Below the pieces are notes generated by a model, which searched no databases, was not told the origin of the DNA, and saw only the letters and a program-made list of their open reading frames with translations. Position numbers and translations under genes: made by a program. A stretch of 64,000 nt of DNA from contig CAJTXL010000008.1 in the NCBI GenBank assembly GCA_910583525.1, positions 1 through 64,000 on the forward strand. Direction: 5' to 3'. This DNA is from an uncultured Muribaculaceae bacterium (GTDB taxonomy: Bacteria > Bacteroidota > Bacteroidia > Bacteroidales > Muribaculaceae). Below are positions 1-8,450 of this stretch, piece by piece; positions within the stretch are counted from its first letter, which is position 1; each line of letters starts with the position of its first letter.

Positions 1-56
<56 letters not shown>

Positions 57-60
57 CAAC

Positions 61-91
61 AGAGCGCATCAACGATGCGCTCTTATTTTTT
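61..91 (+). terminator. Rho-independent terminator of the tRNA gene
   Basis: A perfect 10-bp stem (AGAGCGCATC at 61-70 against GATGCGCTCT at 74-83) with a three-base loop is followed directly by TATTTTTT. It begins five bases after the tRNA 3' end, so it most likely ends the tRNA transcript. Confidence 0.88.
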
Positions 92-133
92 GCCATTACC
101 ATAGCGGAGCGCAATATAAAGGCCCAAGCCCCC

Positions 134-154
134 CCGAAAAGTCGGTGCATGAGA
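134..154 (+). repeat. Left terminal inverted repeat of the MITE-like element
   Basis: Begins CCGAAAAGTCGG and is the exact reverse complement of 450-470. The C7 run at 129-135 overlaps its outer edge. Confidence 0.75.
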
Positions 155-449
155 TATAATTTTTTCAAAACCTCGTTAGAGGTGTCATTGCCACAGAGTG
201 GCACAATAACAAATGCTCTCAACGCAGCACCCTGTCGGGGTGCGATAATCCCGGTTCTACGCCCCTATCGCGCTACGCTGCAGCGCTTTTGGTCATTGAA
301 ACCATATAACCCGGGCTGCGCGCACCTAACGGAGCGCTTGCCCGGGCCTAATACTGTTTACGCCACTCTGTGGCGTTTGCCCCGAGCCGGGGCATTTATG
401 GCGCATGCCGTATTCGACTATGGCTGCCATTGGGAAGCGGACTCTACAT

Positions 450-470
450 TCTCATGCACCGACTTTTCGG
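450..470 (-). repeat. Right terminal inverted repeat of the MITE-like element
   Basis: Ends CCGACTTTTCGG and is the exact reverse complement of 134-154. It ends 31 bases before the stop codon of the transglutaminase-like gene. Confidence 0.75.
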
Positions 471-500
471 CTTGACCACATTTATCTCTTAGCGCAAAAC

Positions 501-2132
501 TTACAGCTTTATAACCTTGGGCTTGACGCCTTTGAACGTAGGCATCGCCATGCCTATGCCGGCACCGATATATGTGGGGTCGCACACGGTGTACTTCTGC
601 CCTGCCGCCATCACATAGTCGCCTTTGACGTCGGTGTCGAACTTGACAGCGGTGGCGAGGTGATTGGGGTATTCAAGCAACACGACATCGAGGCCGAGCA
701 GCTCGCTTACGAGGTAACGGTAGAAAACCGAACGGTCTTCGCAGTCGCATTTAGGATAGACAAACAGCTCCTCTACGAAAAACGGTTTCTCATAGCCGAA
801 CTGCTGTCCGTCGGTGGCATAGTCGAAAGCGCTCTGCACATAGTCGAGAAGTAAGGCCGCAGCGCTTGTCTTGTCGAGACCGGCGATGGCCGGACGCAAA
901 GCCCCGAGCACATTGTCGGCAAATGCGGCATTGACGGGCGAACACGAATAAACGCCGAAATCGCACTGGGGTATGCGGTTATAGAACTCGGCCAAAGCCT
1001 CCGGCACAGAAGCCTTTACCGTGAGTGCCGCCGAGATGCCTTTGCCGGTATGTGTCGAGACAACGGTCTTGCCGCCAAGTCGCGGCAAAGCCTCCAGGCG
1101 CATTGCCATGCGGTTCTTTGCCGCAGGGGCTTCTTTTTCGCACATCAAGAAGGAATAGGGAGCACGGGCGTCGGTGTCGTAATAGCGCACAGAGCCGACA
1201 TCGACAAAGACGGCGCCATAGAGCTGACAATCAGCCGGAACGTAGAGCGCCAGGCGTCGTTCTGCCGGAACAATCGCCACACGAGCCTTGTAGCCAAGCT
1301 GGTTCAACAGGAATTGCCGCAGTACTTTGCTCTCGTTGCCCGACGCAAGCTTCTCGGCGACGTCCTTTACGAAGAGGAAAAGTGCCCAGTCGCTGTTCAG
1401 ACCGTTCTTCCGCAGCTTTTTGAGGTCTTTTACCAATGGCTGCCAATCGGTGCGGAACAAGCCCTCGTAGACGTCGCTGATACCGTTTTCATCGAGACGC
1501 GACAAACGCGGCACGGCACCCGACATGGCATCGCTCACATGATAGGTCACGCCGCCGAATTGCACGGCGAGACCGCCGTCAGGGTCAGGCTCGACAGGCT
1601 GCGGCTTTTGCCTTTGCGGCTTCACAGGCTGCACGGGCGCTTCCGGCGTCTTGGCAGGTTGGGGCGCCATGGTTTGCGGTGTGCTTTCCGTTTTGGGCTG
1701 CTGCGGTTTAGCCTTTGGCGTTTCGGCCTTGGGCTGTTGTGGCGACGGCTTGTCGGCCTGCGACGGCTCTCCACCACGGCGTACCACAATTACAGGGCCT
1801 TTACGAGCCGGCATCTGTGGCTTCTGCGCAGGCTCGGCCACGGGAGCAAGCTGCTCGGGCATCTCGGGCACGGCGTTTACCGTAGGCTGCACCACGGGCT
1901 TGGGGCGCTCGATGTTCTCGACGGGCTTCTGCCCCTCGAACTCTTTCCACGGCTCACGCATGAAGTTGATGAAGTCGCGGTTGGCCTGGTCGAGGAAGCT
2001 GTCGAAATCGCTCATGGCACCGCTCATGAACGAGTCGAAATCATCGTCTGTCGGCGTGGCGAACGACGACGGTCCGAGGGCGACAGCGGCAAGCATGGCC
2101 ACCGCAAAAAATCCGTGTGGTTTTCGCTTCAT
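501..2132 (-). CDS. Exported transglutaminase-like protein with Pro-rich linker
   Basis: The start is placed at 2132 (MKRKPHGFF...), because this begins a signal peptide (basic start, AVAMLAAVALGPSSFA core), whereas the 27 upstream in-frame residues look non-coding and run into a repeat. A long Pro/Lys/Gln-rich linker (about residues 90-190) follows. The C-terminal part has a possible transglutaminase-like triad: Cys in PKCDCEDRS, His in YPNHLATAV and Asp in VCDPTY. Known members of this superfamily are cysteine peptidases or amide-bond enzymes, so a periplasmic cross-linking or cleaving role is inferred. It is the last gene of the seven-gene minus-strand operon headed by the CsgG-like gene, separated from its neighbour by 131 bp that hold a REP pair. 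Confidence 0.75.
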   Translation of the reverse strand: MKRKPHGFFAVAMLAAVALGPSSFATPTDDDFDSFMSGAMSDFDSFLDQANRDFINFMREPWKEFEGQKPVENIERPKPVVQPTVNAVPEMPEQLAPVAEPAQKPQMPARKGPVIVVRRGGEPSQADKPSPQQPKAETPKAKPQQPKTESTPQTMAPQPAKTPEAPVQPVKPQRQKPQPVEPDPDGGLAVQFGGVTYHVSDAMSGAVPRLSRLDENGISDVYEGLFRTDWQPLVKDLKKLRKNGLNSDWALFLFVKDVAEKLASGNESKVLRQFLLNQLGYKARVAIVPAERRLALYVPADCQLYGAVFVDVGSVRYYDTDARAPYSFLMCEKEAPAAKNRMAMRLEALPRLGGKTVVSTHTGKGISAALTVKASVPEALAEFYNRIPQCDFGVYSCSPVNAAFADNVLGALRPAIAGLDKTSAAALLLDYVQSAFDYATDGQQFGYEKPFFVEELFVYPKCDCEDRSVFYRYLVSELLGLDVVLLEYPNHLATAVKFDTDVKGDYVMAAGQKYTVCDPTYIGAGIGMAMPTFKGVKPKVIKL

Positions 2133-2162
2133 ATATCGGTTTGGTGTTTGACGGACATTGAC

Positions 2163-2241
2163 AATGTAGGGACATGCCTTTGGCATGTTGTTGATTTGCA
2201 GGCGCGTAACCATTCACATGCCAAAGGCATGTCCCTACATT
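2163..2241. repeat. REP-pair (BIME-like) repeat, copy 1
   Basis: Two 26-base arms (2163-2188 and 2216-2241) are perfect inverted copies around a 27-base spacer. Each arm starts TGTAGGGA on its own strand and contains a small palindrome, ACATGCC-TTT-GGCATGT, so each arm can fold alone or pair with the other. A second copy lies at 8340-8415. The form resembles REP/BIME elements that are mobilised by RAYT transposases elsewhere; no RAYT gene is in this window. Confidence 0.8.
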
Positions 2242-2263
2242 AACCGATGTTTTTCACGACCGG

Positions 2264-2917
2264 TTATTCTTCGGCCTCGACGGGTTCGCCGATAAACTCT
2301 TCGACCATCTCGGAGAGGGTGCCGAGCTGCGATTTTTCTTTGGCTTCACGGGCTGCTTCTTCGCGTGCCTGACGGGCTTTGCGCTCGTCGATGCTCATGA
2401 ATACGTTGAACTCTTTGGAGCCGTCTTTGGCTGTACGCACGAGCGTGAAGTGCTCTTTCACAAGGCCCGAAAGCTTGGCGTTGACGCCCGATTCGTAGGC
2501 GGCGCCGAACTTGTCGATTTCTTCTTGCGAAGTGTTATGTGCATCGGACGAGAGGACAGATTTCATCTTACCCGTCACCTGAGCCTTGGCACGGCCTGCA
2601 TAGCTTGCCACGCCCGAATGGATGGCGTTTTCGCGACCGATTTTGTTGCTGCGGCCAAGGGCGATGCCGGTGATGGGCACACGGTTGTCTTCGTCGCTCT
2701 CGATATAGGTGCGGTATTTGAGCATAGAGTATTCCATGGTCGAGGTGCTCGCCAACGGTTCCCAACCGGCCTTTTTAAGCTCTTTGCAGCGCTTTTTGGC
2801 GTCTTTTTCGATGGCCTTGGTCTGCTGTTTTGTCAGAGTGGGCGCCGCATCCTGTGCCTGCACGGGCGCTGCCATAAAAGCGAAAAGGAGTGCGAAAATG
2901 GTGATAATTTTCTTCAT
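2264..2917 (-). CDS. Exported LPP20-related protein (217 aa)
   Basis: An N-terminal signal peptide ending VQAQ/D is followed by a Lys/Glu-rich helical stretch and a region (about residues 70-180) that resembles the LPP20 fold by its pattern of small conserved residues and charged helices. The C-terminus is acidic (EEFIGEPVEAEE). No catalytic motif is seen. It lies 21 bp after the larger LPP20-like gene in the same operon, and the two may be distant paralogues. Function is unknown; an envelope scaffold or accessory role is inferred from context. Confidence 0.65.
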   Translation of the reverse strand: MKKIITIFALLFAFMAAPVQAQDAAPTLTKQQTKAIEKDAKKRCKELKKAGWEPLASTSTMEYSMLKYRTYIESDEDNRVPITGIALGRSNKIGRENAIHSGVASYAGRAKAQVTGKMKSVLSSDAHNTSQEEIDKFGAAYESGVNAKLSGLVKEHFTLVRTAKDGSKEFNVFMSIDERKARQAREEAAREAKEKSQLGTLSEMVEEFIGEPVEAEE

Positions 2918-2938
2918 AACTTGTAGTATTTGATTGGT

Positions 2939-3865
2939 TTATAATTCTTTTATGATATACCGGCCTGTCAGCTTGCGGCCTTCGGCACGCACAGTCACGT
3001 CGATATAGTTTTCTTCGTCTTCGAGGCAGTCGTCGGTGCTGAATGTCACGCGGTAGGCTCCGTCGTGCTGCCGCACCTGAATGTCAGATGCGCAGTTCGA
3101 CACGGCTTTCAGCGGTGCTGACATCCTGAAGGCATGGCCGTTAAGCTCGAAAGACACAAGTAAGGTCTTCGGGCCTGTGAATGTGCCTGTCATCGCTATC
3201 GACTTGCCGAGGTCTTTATAGCGTGCACGCAGGCTCTTGACCTTGGCGGCACGAACGTCGTCGAAGAAATATGCGCCGAGGGCATCGAGCGCCGCCACGG
3301 CATCGGCGATGGCGTCGGGTGAATCGACGGTGGCTATCCCCTCTTCGAGTGCGCTGAGTTCGGCAGCTTTGCCGGAGTCGTAATCGTCGAACTCGGCGAT
3401 GAGCTGTTGCTGCTCTACACGGAAGAAAGGATATTTGACATAGTACTCGTAGCGCTCTGCCCCACTCTTCTTGTCGCGCAACTTCACCCAATAGACATCG
3501 TCGGCCTTGCTGAGCGATATGCCTTTGAGGAAAGGCAGATTGGCACCGCGTATGGCCGTGGTGCTCGAATAGCTGTCGCTCGACTCCACGTCGCCGTTGT
3601 GCACCGTTTCAGAGCTTACGTTGCTGCTACCGGTGCTCACGTTGCGCGCCACCGACAGCACCATCTGCGCGGCCACGTCCTGCTCGGCACGTTGGCGTGC
3701 CTCGGCAAGCGTCGGAGCCTCGACCATCGATACTATATAGCCCTCGGTGGCAGAACCGAGCCATGCAGGCGCTTTCTTGGCGCTACGCTCGACCACTTTC
3801 ATCTCGGCGTTCATGGCCGGGACGAAAAGGACGACGGCGACAAGGATTGTCATTAACCGTTTCAT
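2939..3865 (-). CDS. LPP20-like exported protein
   Basis: The start is set at 3865 (MKRLMTILVAVV...), which gives a clean signal peptide; the five-residue longer version would overlap the upstream stop codon. Residues about 30-160 carry the LPP20-type pattern: APAWLG, then GYIVSMVEAPTLAEARQRAE, then long helices and a YYVKYPFFRVE segment. The C-terminal 100 residues look beta-rich. LPP20-family proteins are envelope proteins of uncertain function that often occur beside CsgG/LpoB-type genes, as here. Only 5 bp separate it from the upstream gene, implying cotranscription. Confidence 0.7.
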   Translation of the reverse strand: MKRLMTILVAVVLFVPAMNAEMKVVERSAKKAPAWLGSATEGYIVSMVEAPTLAEARQRAEQDVAAQMVLSVARNVSTGSSNVSSETVHNGDVESSDSYSSTTAIRGANLPFLKGISLSKADDVYWVKLRDKKSGAERYEYYVKYPFFRVEQQQLIAEFDDYDSGKAAELSALEEGIATVDSPDAIADAVAALDALGAYFFDDVRAAKVKSLRARYKDLGKSIAMTGTFTGPKTLLVSFELNGHAFRMSAPLKAVSNCASDIQVRQHDGAYRVTFSTDDCLEDEENYIDVTVRAEGRKLTGRYIIKEL

Positions 3866-3870
3866 ATCGC

Positions 3871-4866
3871 TTATTCCCATATTATAGGCAAGTCATAGAT
3901 TTCGACGGTATAGCGGTCGAACTCCAAATGAATATAGGAGAACTTCTTGACCGACGGCTTGACATTGCGGATTGTAAGCTCGATTTTGACAGGGATGTCG
4001 CGCGGCACGTCGATATAGGCATAGCGGCCTTCACGGACGAGCATCTCGGGATAGTCGAAATTGTAGCCGTTATCGTCGAATGCCTTGGTGATGCTGAACG
4101 ACATGCGGTCGTAGACGGTCTTGTAATTGACGAACTCACAGAGGATTTTGACCTGCGCTCCGCTGCTCAGGCCCTTACAGCTTAGCACCTTGAAGCCGTA
4201 GGCATCGGGGTGACTGAGTTTTACGCGCGGCGTTGGAGCGGCCGGAACCGGCGCCGGAGCGCTCTCAGGCTCGGGCGCAGGCGTTACGGTTTCGGGTACG
4301 GCCACAGGCTCGGGGTCGGGCTGCACCTCGGGCGCAGGCGCTTGCTGAGGCGTGCCTGGCAGGTCGATATAAAGCGTGTCGCCGTGCTCTTCGTACCATT
4401 TCACGATTTTCTCGCGCGATTTGCGCACAAAACGCACAAAGACAGGGTCGGTCGGCTTGATTGAATGCGCGAGCTTGCGCATGGCTTCTTCGCGGCCGCC
4501 CGTGGCGGTGGCCGTCAGCGGTATCGTGACCGAATAATAGACATTCCCGTCGACGGTACCGAACGACGCAAGCGTCAGTTCGCCTTTTACACGGGTCATA
4601 TCCATCATCATGCCTTCGGTCGATGCGGCGTCGCTCACCGACAGCGTCGGACGCACGGCGAATGCGCTGACGGGGTTGTCGGTCACGGCCTCGGTGCGCG
4701 TCAGTGCCTGCCGCAGCTTTCCGTCGACGGTCGTCATCACCTGCTCCGACAGCTCGTCGCCGGCAACGGGCAAGAGACTGAAACGGATGTCGGCACCGAC
4801 TTGCTCGGCAGCAGTTGCCGCAAAGGCTACCGCAAGGGCGAAGAAATATAATATAATTTGTTTCAT
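3871..4866 (-). CDS. Exported protein with Pro/Glu-rich linker (331 aa)
   Basis: It has a signal peptide (MKQIILYFFALAVAFAATAA) and an N-terminal domain of about 150 residues. A low-complexity linker rich in Pro, Ala, Glu and Val follows (about 172-222), then a C-terminal domain of about 110 residues with alternating beta strands. I do not recognise either domain. The linker resembles the one in the transglutaminase-like protein of the same operon, which suggests both span a gap in the cell envelope. It starts 3 bp after the upstream lipoprotein gene. Confidence 0.65.
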   Translation of the reverse strand: MKQIILYFFALAVAFAATAAEQVGADIRFSLLPVAGDELSEQVMTTVDGKLRQALTRTEAVTDNPVSAFAVRPTLSVSDAASTEGMMMDMTRVKGELTLASFGTVDGNVYYSVTIPLTATATGGREEAMRKLAHSIKPTDPVFVRFVRKSREKIVKWYEEHGDTLYIDLPGTPQQAPAPEVQPDPEPVAVPETVTPAPEPESAPAPVPAAPTPRVKLSHPDAYGFKVLSCKGLSSGAQVKILCEFVNYKTVYDRMSFSITKAFDDNGYNFDYPEMLVREGRYAYIDVPRDIPVKIELTIRNVKPSVKKFSYIHLEFDRYTVEIYDLPIIWE

Positions 4867-4869
4867 AAG

Positions 4870-6972
4870 TTATTCATCATCAATGTTGATAACTGAACCC
4901 AACTGCGCATCAGCTACATAATATCTCCAACCTCCGTCTGTACTTCTTCCAATATGGAATTTTATAGCGCCTGTCGATTCGGCTATTTCTTCATCGGCCA
5001 ACAATGCAAATGCACCACTCTTACCTTTTTGTACTTTGCCACCAAATCCACTTACGATTTCGTAATATACCTGCCGGCCATAATCATTGTATCCGTCTAC
5101 TATATAGTGCGATACCGTTACATAACTCACAGAGGCATTAAGGTTTTTAAAGTACAAATATCCGATCAATGGCCTTTTAACGTTTCTGCATTTATACTTA
5201 GTTTTTGTAGCACTAAACAGAACTTCCATTTCTCCTGTTGCTAAGATTTTATTAATAGGAGTAAGTATTTGGAAAGATTTACTGGTACTATTCCATGCTC
5301 TGAACATCAATTTGCCATTTTCATAAACAATGTAGTAATTGCCATCTACATTCTTCCCATTATTTTTATCGGCAAAGTGGAAACCCTGCTCCAAGCTTAT
5401 ATTACGTTCGGTTATAATCCATCCGTAAGGCTCGTGTGCCGTATAATAGCCTTCTCCGTCTTTGCAACTTTCAGAAATCTTCCACGCCGTGGCCGAGCCG
5501 TTCTGCCACAATTTGGCTTCGAGGGCGGCTATTTCTTCTTTGGTCGGTTCGTGGGGTATGTCGTCATCGGTAATGATAGTGCGTGCGAACATAGAGCTAC
5601 CCGGCTCTACCGTCGAAGTATATTCAAACTCGACGCCGTTCTCGGGGTCGGTGGCGTTGTAGGCATAGATTGTCGAGGTGATGGTGAGCGGCTTGCTTTG
5701 GTCGTACCATTTTACGGGGAGCGCGCCCATACCGTTGTAGTTTCGGAGAACCTGCGGGTTCTGCCAATGGTTCGTGTCGGAGTTCACGCCGCCAACTGCA
5801 ACTTGTTTAAGTTCAACCCTAAAGCTTTCGTATGATGTTTCGTTATTATAGAAATGCACGAGGCAGTCGGTCTGGCGGTCGAGCACAATGGGCGTATCGG
5901 GGGTATCGGATGCGGCAATAGTTATGGAACTGCCGTCGGCGGCATAGTCGATAAGGCGGTATATGCGTGTCAGCGGCTGGTTCTTCATTACGAGCCAACG
6001 GGTACCATCGTCGCAGTTACGGACACGTATTTCGGGCGCATAATAAATGTATTTGCCGTCGACGCATGCCGTAAGGGGATAATACGCGCCATCCAACTGG
6101 GCATTGATAAGGAACTTGTCGCCCCAACCGTTGTCACTTACAAAGACGCCGTCTTTGAGGATGTCCTCTGCCACGGTGTCGTATTCGCCCGAAGGTGTCG
6201 GACCGGGTTCGTCGCCACCACCCACGAAGCCTTCGTCGGTGATGTCGCCGTTGTTAAAGCCAAGCGCGAGCTCGCTCGATGTCTGAAACTTGGTGGCTCC
6301 GTCAGGCGCCACGACGTCATAGGCCACCGCGTAGCTATTGTCTTCGAGCATTATGGCATATGCTCCGGTCACCTTACGAGGAAGTGCCTTGACGGTGTAG
6401 TCGATAGTTTTATAGTCTCCGTCCGAAGCAATGAGCGTCTTGTAGGCGAGCGACAGCGTTTCATAGCTCGATACGTTGGTGGCGAAGAACATCTTGGCAT
6501 TGTCGCGGCTTTCGCAGCGGAAGCGGTTGCCCTGACGGTCGCGGACTATCATCACGTAGTAGTTGCCGCCGTCGTAGTATTCTTCGATGGTGAATATGCG
6601 TTGACCGGTGTTGCTGTCGCAGATAACGAGTTCAGGTTCATCGGGATAATCGCGCACCTCAACCTCTTCGACATAGTGCACCTCCGACTGCAAGGAGAGC
6701 TTGTAGCTGAACGGCGTGTATGTGCGTCCGTTGGCTCTGAAAGCCTGGTTGATTACCCAGGAGGTCTCGAAGTCTTTGGTGTAGTACGACTTGCCGGAAT
6801 ATTCGTGTTCGGTAATTTTCCACGGGCGCTGGAGCACCGAAGTGGCGTAGTAGTCTATCTCGTAGTCGCCGTCGTCTCCGCCGTTAGGCTCGTCGCCCTT
6901 GTCTGAGCAAGAAGCAAGCGACAGACCCACCGCAGCGAAAGCGGCAAAAAGCAGTTTCTTGTAGAGTTTCAT
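4870..6972 (-). CDS. Large surface or periplasmic lipoprotein (700 aa), unknown function
   Basis: The N-terminus MKLYKKLLFAAFAAVGLSLASCS is a lipoprotein signal with the lipobox LASC. It is followed by an acidic Gly/Asp spacer (DKGDEPNGGDDGDYE), which in Bacteroidetes commonly marks lipoproteins exported to the cell surface. The rest is rich in Tyr, Thr and Asp and looks beta-structured, with two similar-looking halves that each start near a PWKITE or AWKISE motif, suggesting an internal duplication. No enzyme motif is seen. It is the third gene of the CsgG-headed operon, 28 bp after the DUF6175-like gene. Confidence 0.7.
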   Translation of the reverse strand: MKLYKKLLFAAFAAVGLSLASCSDKGDEPNGGDDGDYEIDYYATSVLQRPWKITEHEYSGKSYYTKDFETSWVINQAFRANGRTYTPFSYKLSLQSEVHYVEEVEVRDYPDEPELVICDSNTGQRIFTIEEYYDGGNYYVMIVRDRQGNRFRCESRDNAKMFFATNVSSYETLSLAYKTLIASDGDYKTIDYTVKALPRKVTGAYAIMLEDNSYAVAYDVVAPDGATKFQTSSELALGFNNGDITDEGFVGGGDEPGPTPSGEYDTVAEDILKDGVFVSDNGWGDKFLINAQLDGAYYPLTACVDGKYIYYAPEIRVRNCDDGTRWLVMKNQPLTRIYRLIDYAADGSSITIAASDTPDTPIVLDRQTDCLVHFYNNETSYESFRVELKQVAVGGVNSDTNHWQNPQVLRNYNGMGALPVKWYDQSKPLTITSTIYAYNATDPENGVEFEYTSTVEPGSSMFARTIITDDDIPHEPTKEEIAALEAKLWQNGSATAWKISESCKDGEGYYTAHEPYGWIITERNISLEQGFHFADKNNGKNVDGNYYIVYENGKLMFRAWNSTSKSFQILTPINKILATGEMEVLFSATKTKYKCRNVKRPLIGYLYFKNLNASVSYVTVSHYIVDGYNDYGRQVYYEIVSGFGGKVQKGKSGAFALLADEEIAESTGAIKFHIGRSTDGGWRYYVADAQLGSVINIDDE

Positions 6973-7000
6973 ATATGATTGAGGAGATTTATAGAATTGA

Positions 7001-8287
7001 TTATTCGATTACGACGAAAATCTTCTGCCCCATCGAAGTGATTTTGGGCTTGTATTCGTCGCCGAGCTGCGCTTTGAGGAATTTGCGGAAATCGCTGCCG
7101 AAGTTCGAGAGCGTGTACGAGCGGTTCTTCTCGTGGTTCCATAGGGGCACGTTTATGGTCATGGCAACGAACTTGTCGGTGCTTTGGCTCATGTCGTAGA
7201 CGCCGCCGAAGGCATTGTTGCGCAGCCACTCGTCGAGGGCGTCTTTGAAGAAATCGCCCGATGCCGGGGCATCCTGGTCGAAATCCCAGCCATCGATTGT
7301 CTCGGCAAGGTTCAACTCCATGTTCACCTCACGGCCTTTGCGCACCATATCGTCGAACGACGTCGATAGCTGTGTGAAGAAATCGTCGGAAATCTTCTTT
7401 ATGGCGTAGTCGGCCAGGCGCGAGTGGTCTTTGGTGTGGTATTCGCCGCTCGAGAATGCTTTAGTAGCGAGACGTCCGGCGGTCTGCTTCTCGACGGCTT
7501 TAAGGTTGAGTTCGGCGACCGAAGTGCCGCTGTAGAGCGTTTCGACCACTACGTCGACCGTCACCACAATATCGCCCGGCAACTGCTGCACAAGCATAGT
7601 AGCATCGTCGGTAGCTGTGCCGTCGCGGAGTATGGCGTTGTTGTTGGCATTCTGCAACTGTGCGAGGAAATCGCGCGTCTTGTAGCCGTGCTTCTGGAAC
7701 TCTTCGGCCACACGGTCGACGGCATAGCGCACCACGGGTTTGTTCTCGACAAGCTCGCGCATCGAGCGGAAGCTGTAGCCCGTCTCGGCCGTAACGTTGG
7801 GCACTACCACGATTGTGGGGTTGAGCGCCGCCGTAGCCTTCACGGCCTTGGCATCGCTCCATCCGGGGCTTAGCGCAAGCTGATTGCGCTCCAGTTCGGC
7901 CTTAAGGCCCTTGAGGTTTATCGACAGGCGCACCGTGGCCTGTGTGTTGCCGCGCACTTTCTGCGTGTGCAGGGTCTTGGGCGTACCCGAAAGATAGTTC
8001 AGATAGCGTTTGTCGTTGAAGAAACGGTAGTCATAGTCCTTTGCCACTGCGGTAAGCATGGGTGCGCCGGTTTTCAGACCGTCGACACCGGTGTGGAACA
8101 GGGCATTGAAAGCCGACTTCACGGCAAGGTCTTCGGCATCTTTCTTCTTCTGTGCCGATGCCGTGGCTTCGAGAGTGACAAGATTGCCTTCTTCGCTGAC
8201 AAACGTCACATTGTCAGAATAGTTCTGAGCGCTCAAATCGGCGCACAGAACTATCCCGAGAAGAAACATCGAAAGGTGTTTCAGCAT
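7001..8287 (-). CDS. DUF6175-like exported protein (428 aa)
   Basis: A signal peptide ending ADLSAQ is followed by a domain resembling the Bacteroidetes family I remember as DUF6175; that name is from memory and not checked. Visible pieces are an N-terminal domain with AEDLAVKSAFNALFHTG, a central PTIVVVPN strand that opens a CsgG-like nucleotide-free alpha/beta fold, and a Gly-poor C-terminal domain ending KIFVVIE. It follows the CsgG-like gene in one operon, and the two could share an ancestral fold. Its role is unknown; work with the CsgG-like protein in the periplasm or outer membrane is inferred. Confidence 0.65.
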   Translation of the reverse strand: MLKHLSMFLLGIVLCADLSAQNYSDNVTFVSEEGNLVTLEATASAQKKKDAEDLAVKSAFNALFHTGVDGLKTGAPMLTAVAKDYDYRFFNDKRYLNYLSGTPKTLHTQKVRGNTQATVRLSINLKGLKAELERNQLALSPGWSDAKAVKATAALNPTIVVVPNVTAETGYSFRSMRELVENKPVVRYAVDRVAEEFQKHGYKTRDFLAQLQNANNNAILRDGTATDDATMLVQQLPGDIVVTVDVVVETLYSGTSVAELNLKAVEKQTAGRLATKAFSSGEYHTKDHSRLADYAIKKISDDFFTQLSTSFDDMVRKGREVNMELNLAETIDGWDFDQDAPASGDFFKDALDEWLRNNAFGGVYDMSQSTDKFVAMTINVPLWNHEKNRSYTLSNFGSDFRKFLKAQLGDEYKPKITSMGQKIFVVIE

Positions 8288-8339
8288 AGTGTAAAATATT
8301 TATATGAGGAGAGATGATGTTTCAAAAAACGCCGCTAAT

Positions 8340-8415
8340 TGTAGGGACATGCCTTTGGCATGTATACGCGTATACGCCTGTCTATCAACCTACGTGCCAA
8401 AGGCACGTCCCTACA
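8340..8415. repeat. REP-pair (BIME-like) repeat, copy 2
   Basis: Arms at 8340-8364 and 8391-8415 are inverted copies, both starting TGTAGGGAC on their own strand. The left arm has ACATGCC-TTT-GGCATGT and the right arm has ACGTGCC-TTT-GGCACGT, so the A-to-G change is matched by a T-to-C change across the small stem. This compensatory pair argues that the hairpin of each arm is what is maintained. It sits in the 163-bp gap between the CsgG-like and DUF6175-like genes. Confidence 0.8.
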
Positions 8416-8450
8416 TTCCGGGGTTGAAACATTCTCCCATTATATTGTAA

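Larger units (their letters stand above)
134..470. mobile_element. MITE-like element with 21-bp terminal inverted repeats
   Basis: The first and last 21 bases (134-154 and 450-470) are exact reverse complements, bounding 337 bp with no convincing gene. The interior holds six unrelated short GC-rich hairpins at 189-203, 227-243, 270-286, 310-346, 361-375 and 379-393. This fits a non-autonomous insertion or another structured repeat placed just downstream of a tRNA gene. No transposase lies nearby and no clear target duplication is visible. The inverted repeat may extend a few bases outward (CAAGCC on both sides), interrupted on the left by extra C residues in a C7 run at 129-135. Apart from this element I see nothing between the terminator and the gene ending at 501. 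Confidence 0.6.

Noticed and set aside
1050..2243. Long plus-strand open frame (397 aa) opposite the transglutaminase-like gene
   Set aside because: Low-complexity Arg/His/Leu shadow of a GC-rich gene on the other strand; no start context, no domain.
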